Positions 10,087 through 19,369 of a DNA stretch of 64,000 nt are shown in pieces (the first letter of the stretch is position 1; every line of letters begins with the position of its first letter). Origin of the DNA: Chloroflexota bacterium (GTDB taxonomy: Bacteria > Chloroflexota > Dehalococcoidia > Lucifugimonadales > UBA2962); NCBI GenBank assembly GCA_002699485.1, contig PAAV01000052.1, forward strand, positions 28,695-92,694, given 5' to 3'. The translations under genes were made by a program, and so were the position numbers. The notes below the pieces were generated by a model. The model was not told where the DNA came from. It worked only from the letters and a program-made list of their open reading frames with translations, and did not search any database.

Positions 10087-13000
10087 TTGGATAATAAGAA
10101 CATAACAAACTTTAATAAAATACTTAAAGCATGTCCTCCTGATGTCAAAGATCAATTCACTAAATCTAGACCACATCTTGAGGAGTGTTTAAATCAAGAA
10201 CAAATGTATGCTTGGGTTGATTCAGGAATCAAAATCGCTTCTCAAAGCAACAATTCGTGGGATACCACCGTCAATTTGTTTAGAGTCAGTCCGATCATAA
10301 TAGGTATGTTAAAACCAGATGATTTTATGAATTGGCTTGACACGGGTGTAGATTTAACTACTCAATACCCTGTGCTTGGAACTGGATATTTTTCTGCAAG
10401 CCCTTCAGTTCTGCGAATTCTTCCCGCAACAAAGATTAATGACTGGGCAAGTCTGGGGTCAAAGTTGTATCAAGGAACCTGGAAATCCGGAACTCTGTCC
10501 AATCGTTTTTTCGAATCAAGCGGCGATTTACTAGAACAACTTGACTTCAATCAATTAACACGATTCGTAGACTTTCTTAACATAGTTGCTAAACATTCCT
10601 ATGACTTAAGTTCCGAATGCTTGACGTTGGCCCTGCGTTTGTTTCCATTAGTTGGTAATGATAAAGATAGGTTCATATCATTATCTCTTAACCTTGTCGA
10701 AACTGGGTGGAGACAGTTAAAAGCTTTTTATGATGCAAGCTTGAAGTCATTGCCTAGAGTAGATGCTTCTCAGAGAAAAAGATTTCTTGATTTATCAGAA
10801 CGACTACACATTTCAGGCATTCCTAATATGCCTAATACGATATTAGAAATTTCTCAAGCTTTACAGTTAATTGAGAAACGAGATCATACTAAATTATTTG
10901 ATATAGCGGATCCATTATTAGATTTATATCCTAGCTCATTTCCAGAATTTATAAAAAGCTCACCCGTTGTGCTTGGTAAAGTCTCTTTTGATCAATTATC
11001 TGCTTGGTGTGAAGAAGGTAAGGCATTATTACAAACGAATCCCGAGGGAGGATTGGCCTTCTTCAAAATTGAATCTTCTCGATCTGAAAAGTTTTTGGAA
11101 CAGATTTCATCAGCTGTGGAGTATCAAACGATAAGTAATCTGATAGAGCTGTACTGTAGAGCTTTAGCTGGAGAAGAAATTAGCTTGGCTGATTCTCGTG
11201 AACTTGTCGAGAAAAATATCGGATGGGTTGCAGCTGATTCTCCTACTACAGAAGGCTCGACAGTATATCTACCAGAAGCCATAGATAGATATTCAAAAAA
11301 ATCCGACAATTTTCTATGGTACAAAGTAGTATCGACTCATCAAGTAGGCAGAATGGAATTTGGTAGTTTTCGATTTAGCTTTAATAAGCCATCGGATCGA
11401 TTTGAAAATGCAAGAATACTACTGGAGACTGGATCTACGAATGGAAAAGATTCTGGTATATCGGCTGCTACAGATATTCAGAAGTTCTTCAACTTTTTCG
11501 AAGAACGTCAGTTAAGTTTAGATATTTTTTCGGTTATTGAAGATGGCAGAATTGATGCAAAGATAAAAGATGAGTATAAGGGCATCAGTAAAGGGTATAT
11601 TTATATTCAATCCGATGCGCTAAAGAGTAGGCCTGACACACGAGATTTAAAGGCCAGAGAGGCGCTATTAGAGTTATTGGTACAAATTAGTTTAGGACAG
11701 TCAAAATCAATACCTATTCCTGTAAATTATCAAGATCAAGCACAAGAGGTTGTAAAGATTGCTCGTCACGCTATGGATGCAAAAAGTAGCGTTGAAGATA
11801 CTGCAGAGGCCACTATTCGGATATATAGGATTTTGATTGATGTGGTGAACGACGAAGTCGATGAAGATGATTGGGATCCATTAGATTTTGAGGATGAGGA
11901 ATCAGAAGGAGATAATTTTTCAGATCCAGAAGGATTCAAGCAAAGTTTAGATTCTATGGGTAATTCCGCTGGAGATGATCCTGCTGACACACTTGAAGAG
12001 AAGTATAATTCGCCTCAAGAAGTTGATTATAGAGGTGAGTTTAAACCCGAGTTGACACAATTACTAGAAAAACTGCGAGAACAAGGTCAATTTAAAGAAG
12101 GAGACAATGATAGTGAATCAATCACTCAAGAGATGATGGATGAATTTGCTCAAAACACTGTCGAGTTAAGTCAAGAATTGAATGAGGGAGTGGGTAGTAT
12201 TACTAGTGATGAAGTGGTTGAAAACATGTTGAAAGAAGTGGGCTTGCAAAAACCAGAATCACTTGAGGGAGGACAAGGTCCCTTAGTACATGTAGATGAG
12301 ACTGGCGGGGAACTCGAATCAGATGAGCCTGAAACTTTTGTTTATGATGAATGGGATTTCAGAGCGGGAGATTATAAGCCTCGATGGTGCATAGTCAGGC
12401 AAAAGTACATGGCTGAAGGAGAAGATGCATATTATGGCAACATAGTGCAAAGCTATGGAAATTTAGTCATGCAAGTTAGACGACAATTTGAGCTGTTAGT
12501 TCCAGAAACAATGCGAAAGCAGCGAAGACTTCAAGACGGAGAAGATATAGACATAGACGATGTAATTGAAACTATGGTTGACATTAAAACAGGCTCTAGC
12601 CCGAATGAGAAGATGTACTGGCGACGAAACAAGGTACACAGGGATGTAGCGGTTATTTTCTTACTTGATACCAGCGCATCTACGGCAGAAGCGATAGATG
12701 ATTCAAAAGCCGTCAGCGATCAATCTACTGCTCCAGACGATCCAGTGGAATATATGTTGTGGTTAAGATCACGCAGGGGCGAAGGGACTAAAAGGACATA
12801 TAAACGGATAATAGACCTAGAAAAAGAAGCTTTAATACTATTAATAAATGCAATTGAAGCGATAGGTGATACATATGGTATATATGGATTTTCAGGATAT
12901 GGCAGAGAAAATGTTGAATTTTATACCGTCAAAGATTTGGATGAGTTGTTTTCTGATAAGGTCAAACGCAGAATAGATCGCATAGCTCCATTACATGCGA

Positions 13001-13329
13001 CAAGAATGGGCCCCGCAATAAGGCATTCAACATCGAAATTGGAATCGTTGGATGCAAGAACAAAATTAATGTTTCTAATTAGTGATGGGCGGCCCCAAGA
13101 TCGAGGTTATAGTAGGGAAGGGGTTGAAAAAGAGTATGCTGTCCACGATACCCGGATGGCGCTAGATGAAGCTAGAAGTAAAGGGATCAACCCTTTTTGC
13201 TTAACTGTTGATCGTAATGGACATGATTACCTTAAAACTATGATGTCAGAGATGGGTTATGAGGTTTTAGACGACATACATGCCCTACCACACAGATTAC
13301 TCTACTTGTATCGAAAATTAACTACGTAA
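10087..13329 (+). CDS. large VWA-domain protein, NorD/CbbO-like, with N-terminal helical repeats
   Basis: A 1080-residue partner protein for the MoxR ATPase upstream. Residues 1 to about 370 are helical repeats with recurring W-x-x-x-G and SP-x-x-L elements (AWVDSGIKIA, NWLDTGVDL, DWASLGSKLY). A strongly acidic stretch lies around residues 583-615. The C-terminal VWA domain carries a complete MIDAS: DTSAS at 861-865, Thr972 in HATRMGP and Asp1000 in SDGRP, so divalent metal-dependent ligand binding should be intact. No signal peptide or membrane segment is seen, so it is likely cytoplasmic. The start is a TTG at 10087 without a strong ribosome binding site. In CbbO and NorD the VWA domain docks the ATPase to the client; the client here is unknown. 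Confidence 0.82.
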   Translation: MDNKNITNFNKILKACPPDVKDQFTKSRPHLEECLNQEQMYAWVDSGIKIASQSNNSWDTTVNLFRVSPIIIGMLKPDDFMNWLDTGVDLTTQYPVLGTGYFSASPSVLRILPATKINDWASLGSKLYQGTWKSGTLSNRFFESSGDLLEQLDFNQLTRFVDFLNIVAKHSYDLSSECLTLALRLFPLVGNDKDRFISLSLNLVETGWRQLKAFYDASLKSLPRVDASQRKRFLDLSERLHISGIPNMPNTILEISQALQLIEKRDHTKLFDIADPLLDLYPSSFPEFIKSSPVVLGKVSFDQLSAWCEEGKALLQTNPEGGLAFFKIESSRSEKFLEQISSAVEYQTISNLIELYCRALAGEEISLADSRELVEKNIGWVAADSPTTEGSTVYLPEAIDRYSKKSDNFLWYKVVSTHQVGRMEFGSFRFSFNKPSDRFENARILLETGSTNGKDSGISAATDIQKFFNFFEERQLSLDIFSVIEDGRIDAKIKDEYKGISKGYIYIQSDALKSRPDTRDLKAREALLELLVQISLGQSKSIPIPVNYQDQAQEVVKIARHAMDAKSSVEDTAEATIRIYRILIDVVNDEVDEDDWDPLDFEDEESEGDNFSDPEGFKQSLDSMGNSAGDDPADTLEEKYNSPQEVDYRGEFKPELTQLLEKLREQGQFKEGDNDSESITQEMMDEFAQNTVELSQELNEGVGSITSDEVVENMLKEVGLQKPESLEGGQGPLVHVDETGGELESDEPETFVYDEWDFRAGDYKPRWCIVRQKYMAEGEDAYYGNIVQSYGNLVMQVRRQFELLVPETMRKQRRLQDGEDIDIDDVIETMVDIKTGSSPNEKMYWRRNKVHRDVAVIFLLDTSASTAEAIDDSKAVSDQSTAPDDPVEYMLWLRSRRGEGTKRTYKRIIDLEKEALILLINAIEAIGDTYGIYGFSGYGRENVEFYTVKDLDELFSDKVKRRIDRIAPLHATRMGPAIRHSTSKLESLDARTKLMFLISDGRPQDRGYSREGVEKEYAVHDTRMALDEARSKGINPFCLTVDRNGHDYLKTMMSEMGYEVLDDIHALPHRLLYLYRKLTT

Positions 13330-13345
13330 ATAATTAACGGTAGAA

Positions 13346-14383
13346 TTAATCGAGATTATCATAGTCTGAGCGTCGCATTGGGATTTCAAAGTATGGAGGG
13401 TCTTCGTCTAAGGCGAATATGCCGTCAATCCATTCGGCAGGAATAAATAACAGTGGCTGTGATAGTTCGCCTTCTTCTGTTCTAGCATAGTACCCTGATC
13501 CATCTTCCAATTTATTTCCTATTCTCCAGATGATCCCGTCGTCATATTCTGTGCCTCTTGAGCTTACTCCTGCAAATCTCAAAGTTAATGCTGTTGACAT
13601 CTCGTAGATGCCATAAGGAGTGAAATCATCAATATGGGTTTCAAGAACTTTTTGTCCATTCGGACCTTTTAAAAGTGGTATCCCTTGGCTTAGCCAGATG
13701 TCCATTTTTAGGGAGGCAAATTTTGTATCTAGACCATGTCTTTGTACTGTCCACTCGTTATCACGTATTTTAAATTGAAGCCAGCTATTATTGCCTCCGT
13801 GGTATTCACCCTTTATGATGCTTAGTTCATATAAATCATCTGGGTTCCTTGCAATAAACCATTTTGGAAGAGGCGGATCAGTAGCGAGCTTTTGTAAAAC
13901 CTCTCCCCAAGTTGATGTAATCAAGAATAATTGATCGAATCCTTCTACTTGCCCATAGTGATGTTTACCGTCAGTCGTTACATTTCCTAAAGATACTTTT
14001 ATATCACGACCGTCTACAAGTTTGATTCTAACTTTGGTGCGCGGGTTAGCCAGTCCATATTGTACTGGGTTGTCCACAGTTTCTTTAAGCTGCCGACGTG
14101 TTCGTGGTCCAGTTAGTATTAATACCATACCTCCCCAACGTTCTCTGCGGGGGGTTACACCGGTTAATCCTTCAAATTGCCATCTTCGTTCTTCGTCTCT
14201 TACAAACTTGACCGTTTCGTTTAAAACTTGAACTTCTATAATATCAATATCGGATTCAGTTACTTGATAAAACCAAGGTGCTTTTTCCTGCTCGATTTCC
14301 TCGGCCTTAAATGGATTTATCCATACCACAACTCCAATTACTATACCCACTACAATCAGTATTAATGTTGCCCATAAATTCAT
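13346..14383 (-). CDS. DUF4340 domain-containing membrane-anchored protein
   Basis: Protein of 345 residues with one N-terminal transmembrane segment (about residues 4-23, LWATLILIVVGIVIGVVVW) and an extracytoplasmic domain resembling DUF4340. This family of unknown biochemical role is repeatedly encoded next to GldG-like ABC components. It is the last gene of a four-gene minus-strand module (ATPase, permease, GldG-like, DUF4340), 17 bases after the GldG-like gene. A role in the same export or cell-surface assembly complex is inference from context. Confidence 0.75.
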   Translation of the reverse strand: MNLWATLILIVVGIVIGVVVWINPFKAEEIEQEKAPWFYQVTESDIDIIEVQVLNETVKFVRDEERRWQFEGLTGVTPRRERWGGMVLILTGPRTRRQLKETVDNPVQYGLANPRTKVRIKLVDGRDIKVSLGNVTTDGKHHYGQVEGFDQLFLITSTWGEVLQKLATDPPLPKWFIARNPDDLYELSIIKGEYHGGNNSWLQFKIRDNEWTVQRHGLDTKFASLKMDIWLSQGIPLLKGPNGQKVLETHIDDFTPYGIYEMSTALTLRFAGVSSRGTEYDDGIIWRIGNKLEDGSGYYARTEEGELSQPLLFIPAEWIDGIFALDEDPPYFEIPMRRSDYDNLD

Positions 14384-14400
14384 TTACGACTGGTTCCTAA

Positions 14401-16059
14401 TTACCTTCTGCGCCACCATATTAATGCCGCCACAATTAATAGCAAAGTTGGGGGTAGGAACCAACTAGACCATTGAATAAAGTCGCGTTGGTTGGCTGTC
14501 AAAACCAATTCTCTTACTGGGAAGACTTTAGGCCTTATAGATATAAGGTCATAATCATCAGTCAAGAAATTTACTGAATTTAAAAATAGGTCAGAATTGT
14601 CTCGACTTGTATAAAACTCATTTGATACGAAATCGGAGTCTCCAAATGCCACTATTTTTGTTAATGGCATGTTGTTTTGACATCGTACCGGAATTGCATC
14701 TATTTTAGCGCATGCTTCTAATGCAGAACTTACTGGGAACGGCCCAGGCAGGTCTAATTCAGGATCCGGTCTGGGGTTGTCAACATTAGTTTCTAGCCAA
14801 CTTGCTTGTGTAGTCATAGCAAGAGGTACGAATCTGGTTTGTGGTGGTATATCTTGAGCCAACACTGTTGACTCAATAGCGGTTGCGCCAGGAAAGAAAA
14901 CTACATCAATTTGAGATGTTATGCCTATGCCGCTTAGATCAGTACTAATAAATTGTCCATTAGCTCGTTGCATTAATGGAGTTAAAACATGACCTGCAAC
15001 TGAGCTTCCTGCATCAGCTAGAGTATCTGTATAAGTTTTTATTCCCCATTCTGAGATTAAGTCCCTGAATGATTGGGGGCTGTTAGGGTCTAATAGAACT
15101 ATTAATCGGCCTCCGGAACTTAGATAACTATCTAATGCATTGTATTCCGCTTGGTCTAATTCTTGTGTGGGTCCCGCTATCACTAGAGCAGCTGCGTCAT
15201 CAGGCACCTCGCGTATCTGCATTAGATTTAGAGCCTGAACCGAATAGTTGTCTCTTAATAGCCCTTCTAAGGCTAGATCAAAGCCAAGTGGCTCAATAAG
15301 CCCGGTTGCAAGATCTCTTGTTGAGGCACGTTCCTTATGACCAGTTAATATATAAACTTTCTTTGTTTCGACTCCAGTTACTACAAGTACAGCGGTTAAA
15401 AGCTGTTGTTCAGATGCTGGAAATGCGGCTTGGAAAGTTCCAACTTCCATGTTCTCTATAACAATTGCAGGGAATTGGGTCACATTATATGTAAGGGCGA
15501 CAGATCGATTTAGTTCAGGATCGATAAACCTATATGAGAAGTTTGAGCTGTTGCGAGAAAATTCGTTAAGAATATCTTCGACCTGTTGTCTCCTGCCATC
15601 TCCATCAACCAAGAAAGCATTAGCTCTGATTTCTACATCGAGGTTTTCTAAGATTTGTACAGTTTGAGGCGCTAAGCTAAAAAACCTAGTGTATGTCACA
15701 TCGAATCTTTGGAAATTACGGAAAAATAAAAAGTTTAATAAAGCAATTATGATGAAAAAAGCTAACGTCATTATCAATATATTGGTGCCAAACCGGGCTT
15801 GGCGCCCTACCAAAAACATTGCAATTCCTCGTGGAGATAATACCAGTGCTATGAATAAAAGTAGAAGTCCTATAATTAGGACGGTCAGAGAGAAACTCTG
15901 TATGTCTTTAATCGAAAGATATAGTATGCCTCCTGCGACTGCTGCAATGAAACCTACTATGCCACAAATAGAGCTCCAAAATGGAGGGGACTTCAATTGA
16001 GATTGGAATGCCTCTATGAGTGTTTCTTCGGAGGGCACAAGTTCTTTATCGTCAGCCAC
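14401..16059 (-). CDS. GldG-like ABC transporter auxiliary protein
   Basis: Membrane protein of about 552 residues. Two hydrophobic segments near the N-terminus and a third soon after are followed by a large extracytoplasmic domain of the ABC_transp_aux/GldG type (ALVIAGPTQELDQAEYNALD, GRLIVLLDPN) and a C-terminal transmembrane helix ending in WWRRR. I place the start at the GTG at 16059, because AGGAGG lies about 10 bases upstream inside the end of the permease gene; an upstream TTG at 16098 would extend the frame through that site. The start lies 1 base after the permease stop, implying tight coupling. Confidence 0.78.
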   Translation of the reverse strand: MADDKELVPSEETLIEAFQSQLKSPPFWSSICGIVGFIAAVAGGILYLSIKDIQSFSLTVLIIGLLLLFIALVLSPRGIAMFLVGRQARFGTNILIMTLAFFIIIALLNFLFFRNFQRFDVTYTRFFSLAPQTVQILENLDVEIRANAFLVDGDGRRQQVEDILNEFSRNSSNFSYRFIDPELNRSVALTYNVTQFPAIVIENMEVGTFQAAFPASEQQLLTAVLVVTGVETKKVYILTGHKERASTRDLATGLIEPLGFDLALEGLLRDNYSVQALNLMQIREVPDDAAALVIAGPTQELDQAEYNALDSYLSSGGRLIVLLDPNSPQSFRDLISEWGIKTYTDTLADAGSSVAGHVLTPLMQRANGQFISTDLSGIGITSQIDVVFFPGATAIESTVLAQDIPPQTRFVPLAMTTQASWLETNVDNPRPDPELDLPGPFPVSSALEACAKIDAIPVRCQNNMPLTKIVAFGDSDFVSNEFYTSRDNSDLFLNSVNFLTDDYDLISIRPKVFPVRELVLTANQRDFIQWSSWFLPPTLLLIVAALIWWRRR

Positions 16060-16060
16060 T

Positions 16061-16774
16061 TTATCGCCACCTCCTGGTTTCAACGGAACGTACAGCAAGG
16101 AATAAGAAGACGGCTATCATGCTTAAATAATAGACAATATGACTGGTGTCTACTATGCCACGAGCGAAATCTCCGAAGTGTGTTCTCATTGATATCTCCA
16201 GTATGATATCTCCTGTTACACCTCCTAATCTCATGCCAAGTGTATCAATAAAAGTAAGGATTAATAATGTCCCCATACCCAAAACGGCTGAAACGATTTG
16301 ATTGCTAGTTAAGGAAGAAGCTAGCATGCCAATAGCTAAAGCGGCAGCTCCGTACAATATCATGCCTAGATAAGCACTCATAACAGGTCCACTGTCGGGT
16401 TCTCCAAAAGCATAAATCATTATCACGTAGTACAAGGTTGCAGCTAGAGTGGCAATTAATATAACTAGACTGGCAATATATTTCCCTAGAACTACTTCCC
16501 AGTCTCTAACTGGAGATGTAAGCAACAGTTCTAGAGTACCTAATTTTTGTTCCTCAGCTAGAAGTCTCATGGTTAAGAGAGGAGCCAACAAGATGTAGAA
16601 AATACTTGATGGCACAACAAAAGACCTCACAGTTGCTTCAGGGTTAGTTCCAATTACATTCAGTATAAAAGTTATTCCTGCGAACACAACGAACATTGCA
16701 GCGACTACGTAAGCTGTTGGAGTCAGAAAATATATTTTCAGTTCCTTCCAAGCAATTGTCAGAGTATTATTCAC
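16061..16774 (-). CDS. ABC-2 type transporter permease (GldF-like)
   Basis: Membrane permease of about 237 residues with roughly six hydrophobic helices (VVAAMFVVFAGITFILNV, FYILLAPLLTMRLL, YLGMILYGAAALAIGMLASS and others). The motif LAEEQKLGTLELLLTSPVRD is characteristic of the ABC-2/GldF permeases. The probable start is the GTG at 16774, preceded by GGGGAGG about 9 bases upstream; the earlier TTG at 16792 would sit just before that site. This start overlaps the ATPase gene by 8 bases, so the two are translationally coupled. Confidence 0.82.
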   Translation of the reverse strand: MNNTLTIAWKELKIYFLTPTAYVVAAMFVVFAGITFILNVIGTNPEATVRSFVVPSSIFYILLAPLLTMRLLAEEQKLGTLELLLTSPVRDWEVVLGKYIASLVILIATLAATLYYVIMIYAFGEPDSGPVMSAYLGMILYGAAALAIGMLASSLTSNQIVSAVLGMGTLLILTFIDTLGMRLGGVTGDIILEISMRTHFGDFARGIVDTSHIVYYLSMIAVFLFLAVRSVETRRWR

Positions 16775-17759
16775 TATCAGACACCTCCCCAACTCTCATA
16801 CTTTCTTCATCCTGAATAGGATCTTCAGAGGTAGTGAGTCTGAGGAATATTTCTTCTAACGACATTCCTACTGCCTCTAACCTTAATAAATCCCATTTAT
16901 TTTTAACTATTGATGTTGCTAAGTCGGTTCTAATCTCGATACCTCTCTCTGCCTCAATTTCAAAACTGCTATACCCTTTTTCGGATATATTGGTTTTTCG
17001 ATTTACTGACTCTACCCCGGGTACTTTTTCGAGAGCAGTTACAATTTCGCGGGTAGGACCCTTAACGTCTAGCTCTACTCTCTCAGTGCCCCGAAGTCGC
17101 GTGGCAAGGTTTTCTGGTTTATCTACGGCTACGATTTGCCCTTCATGAATTATGATTACTCTTTCGCAGATCATACTGACCTCCGGCAGAATATGAGTTG
17201 ACACAATTAATGTAGTTTCGCCGCCCAGGTTTTTAATTAACTCTCTTGTTTCAACCACTTGGATAGGATCTATTCCGATGGTTGGCTCATCTAAGATAAG
17301 TACATCAGGCTCATGAATGATCGATTGTGCGATACCGACTCGTTGTCTAAAACCTTTAGAAAGTTTTGATATAAAAGTGTCGAAATATTCCTCTAATCTA
17401 CATATTTGTACTACTTCATCAACTCTTTTGTGTAGATGTTGACCTTTTAACTCTCTAATTCTCCCCATGAATTCTAAGTAATCAGACACGGTCATATCTG
17501 TATATAGGGGCACCGTTTCAGGCAGATATCCAATGTGCCTACGAGCCGCCAAAGAGTCTGTTAATATGTCGCTACCTGCAACTGAACATGTTCCTTCTGT
17601 CGGTGGAACAAACCCAGTTATAATTTTCATAGTAGTAGACTTTCCAGCTCCGTTTGGTCCAAGAAAGCCCAATATTTCGCCTTTCTCGACGCGGAAGCTA
17701 ATATCCGTTACAGCTGGATAATTACCGTAATATTTAGTTATAGAATCAAGTTCAATCAT
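16767..17759 (-). CDS. ABC transporter ATP-binding protein (GldA-like)
   Basis: ATPase subunit of the four-gene export module. It has Walker A GPNGAGKST at residues 34-42, the signature LSKGFRQRVGIAQ, Walker B VLILDEPTIGIDP and the switch histidine in IVSTHILPE. A C-terminal extension of about 110 residues follows the nucleotide-binding domain, as in GldA and bacitracin-type exporters. Start is the ATG at 17759; no clear ribosome binding site is visible. It is the promoter-proximal gene of the module, with about 255 bases of non-coding sequence upstream. Confidence 0.88.
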   Translation of the reverse strand: MIELDSITKYYGNYPAVTDISFRVEKGEILGFLGPNGAGKSTTMKIITGFVPPTEGTCSVAGSDILTDSLAARRHIGYLPETVPLYTDMTVSDYLEFMGRIRELKGQHLHKRVDEVVQICRLEEYFDTFISKLSKGFRQRVGIAQSIIHEPDVLILDEPTIGIDPIQVVETRELIKNLGGETTLIVSTHILPEVSMICERVIIIHEGQIVAVDKPENLATRLRGTERVELDVKGPTREIVTALEKVPGVESVNRKTNISEKGYSSFEIEAERGIEIRTDLATSIVKNKWDLLRLEAVGMSLEEIFLRLTTSEDPIQDEESMRVGEVSDSE

Positions 17760-17966
17760 AGTTTTATTAAATCAAGTATTTGGTGAAATTATAAGCAAGA
17801 AGGTGAGTGAGCTGTAATAAAGCACAAATAAATAGGTTATGAGTTAAGTGAATATTATAACAAGGGAATCTTACCAACAATATAAAATTAGTGTTAGTTA
17901 CCGTTTGATTTTGAAATAATCACTTCTTCAGTTCTTTATTGAGGCCAAATCACCTCGATGTTAATC

Positions 17967-17994
17967 TTAAACAGATGGAAAGTTTTAAACAGAT
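17967..17994 (+). repeat. 10-bp direct repeat upstream of the speD-like gene
   Basis: The decamer TTAAACAGAT occurs at 17967-17976 and again at 17985-17994, an 18-bp period, some 20 bases before the speD-like start codon. It lies in the 255-base region between the divergent ABC module and the speD-like gene, where I see nothing else convincing. It could be a tandem regulator-binding site; this is inference only. Confidence 0.35.
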
Positions 17995-18014
17995 AAGGCA
18001 GTAGGGGTTAATAA

Positions 18015-18467
18015 TTGCATTTAATAATTGACGGCTATCATGCCGATTCAAAAAAGATTAGCGATAAATCGGTCGTATATGATTTTTTGAATAAACACCC
18101 AAAAGAAATTGAAATGACAAAATTAATCGAGCCACAGGTATATGTTTACAGAGGTGAAAAAAAACAAGACTGGGGTATTTCAGGATTCGTATTAATTGCA
18201 GAAAGTCATATTAGTGTCCATACGTTTCCAGATCGAGGGTATATAAATATCGATATATTTTCTTGCAAAAATTTCGACATCACTAAATCTGAAAAGCAGG
18301 TAAAAAAGATTTTCAACATAAATCAAATTAAATCAGTGGTGATAGATCGGGGAATTGATTTTGAAGATCCTGAGGAGATGATGCGCGAGATGAGCAATAG
18401 CCGTACGAACTTATCGGCTCAAGTGATGAGCAACAAAGAGAAAAAGTCTGGTTACACTAATGACTAA
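18015..18467 (+). CDS. S-adenosylmethionine decarboxylase family proenzyme (SpeD/SpeH-like), possible arginine decarboxylase
   Basis: Small pyruvoyl-dependent decarboxylase of the bacterial AdoMetDC class 1b type, 150 residues. The self-cleavage motif AESHISVHTFP places the pyruvoyl-forming serine at Ser64, with catalytic His69 and Cys84 (IFSCKNF), one position off Ser63/His68/Cys83 of the Thermotoga enzyme, so processing should work. Start is TTG at 18015 with AGGGG about 7-8 bases upstream. Its last 8 bases overlap speB. The classical role is making decarboxylated AdoMet for spermidine synthesis, but no spermidine synthase gene is nearby. Some members of this family decarboxylate arginine or ornithine instead, and pairing with an agmatinase makes arginine decarboxylase a live alternative. 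The fold assignment is firm; the substrate is not. Confidence 0.85.
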   Translation: MHLIIDGYHADSKKISDKSVVYDFLNKHPKEIEMTKLIEPQVYVYRGEKKQDWGISGFVLIAESHISVHTFPDRGYINIDIFSCKNFDITKSEKQVKKIFNINQIKSVVIDRGIDFEDPEEMMREMSNSRTNLSAQVMSNKEKKSGYTND

Positions 18468-19314
18468 TTTTCTAGGTTATGCTCCTTCAGAGGTTGATCT
18501 AGATTCAGCTAAAGCCGTTATTATTCCTGTACCTTATGATGCTACGACTTCCTATAAGAATGGAGCGAGATATGGGCCAGAGGCAATAATACGGGCATCT
18601 TTACAATTAGAAGATTATGATCTCGAACTTGATGGTGATGTTTCATCTCAAGGAATATTTACCACTCCGAGTTTGCCAGTTATTGTTGACGGGCCGAAAC
18701 AAATGATTGACTTGGTAGAAATCGAAGTTTCTAAATACATTAGTAAAGGTAAAATCATTGGAGTCTTAGGAGGAGAACACAGTATAAGTTTAGGGGCCAT
18801 CAAGGCTTTTAAGGAAACTTATTCTGACTTTTCGGTACTTTACTTGGATGCTCACAGTGATATGAGGCAAAGTTATCAAGGAAGTCTCTTTAGTCATGCA
18901 TGTACGGCTAGAAGGATTAAGGAATATGTACCTATTACATTGGCCGGCATCCGAAGTGTATCGTTGGAAGAGAAAAATTTCATTGAGCAATCATCGACCC
19001 CAATTTTTCCATGGCCGCATCATTCTAAATCGAATGCAGATTGGGTGAATAAAATACTGGGAACGTTAAAGTCGGATGTTTATATATCGATCGACTTGGA
19101 TGTTTTGGACCCTTCAATTATGTCAGCCGTCGGGAATCCCGAACCTGGAGGTGTTAGTTGGCTTGAATTGATGTCTCTGTTAAGAACAGTATCAAAAACC
19201 AGGAATATAGTAGGCTTTGATGTTGTGGAATTATCACCTGGAGAGGGTCCAGAAAGCTGCTCTTACTTGGCGGCGAAGTTGGTTTATAAATTACTTGGCT
19301 ATGTTGTTTTATGA
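18460..19314 (+). CDS. speB: agmatinase / ureohydrolase family protein
   Basis: Binuclear manganese ureohydrolase, most likely hydrolysing agmatine to putrescine and urea. All metal-binding motifs are present: GGEHS at 104-108, DAHSD at 130-134 and IDLDVLDPS beginning at 211. The DAHSDMR...SHAC arrangement resembles bacterial and archaeal agmatinases more than arginases. Length 284 residues is normal. Its ATG overlaps the end of the speD-like gene by 8 bases, indicating translational coupling and probable metabolic linkage. Substrate (agmatine versus another guanidino compound) is inferred from family and context. Confidence 0.85.
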   Translation: MTNFLGYAPSEVDLDSAKAVIIPVPYDATTSYKNGARYGPEAIIRASLQLEDYDLELDGDVSSQGIFTTPSLPVIVDGPKQMIDLVEIEVSKYISKGKIIGVLGGEHSISLGAIKAFKETYSDFSVLYLDAHSDMRQSYQGSLFSHACTARRIKEYVPITLAGIRSVSLEEKNFIEQSSTPIFPWPHHSKSNADWVNKILGTLKSDVYISIDLDVLDPSIMSAVGNPEPGGVSWLELMSLLRTVSKTRNIVGFDVVELSPGEGPESCSYLAAKLVYKLLGYVVL

Positions 19315-19369
19315 TTGAAAAAACAGTTCATTCATAATTGCCACATGCTAAAATCGTTTAAATAATTCT

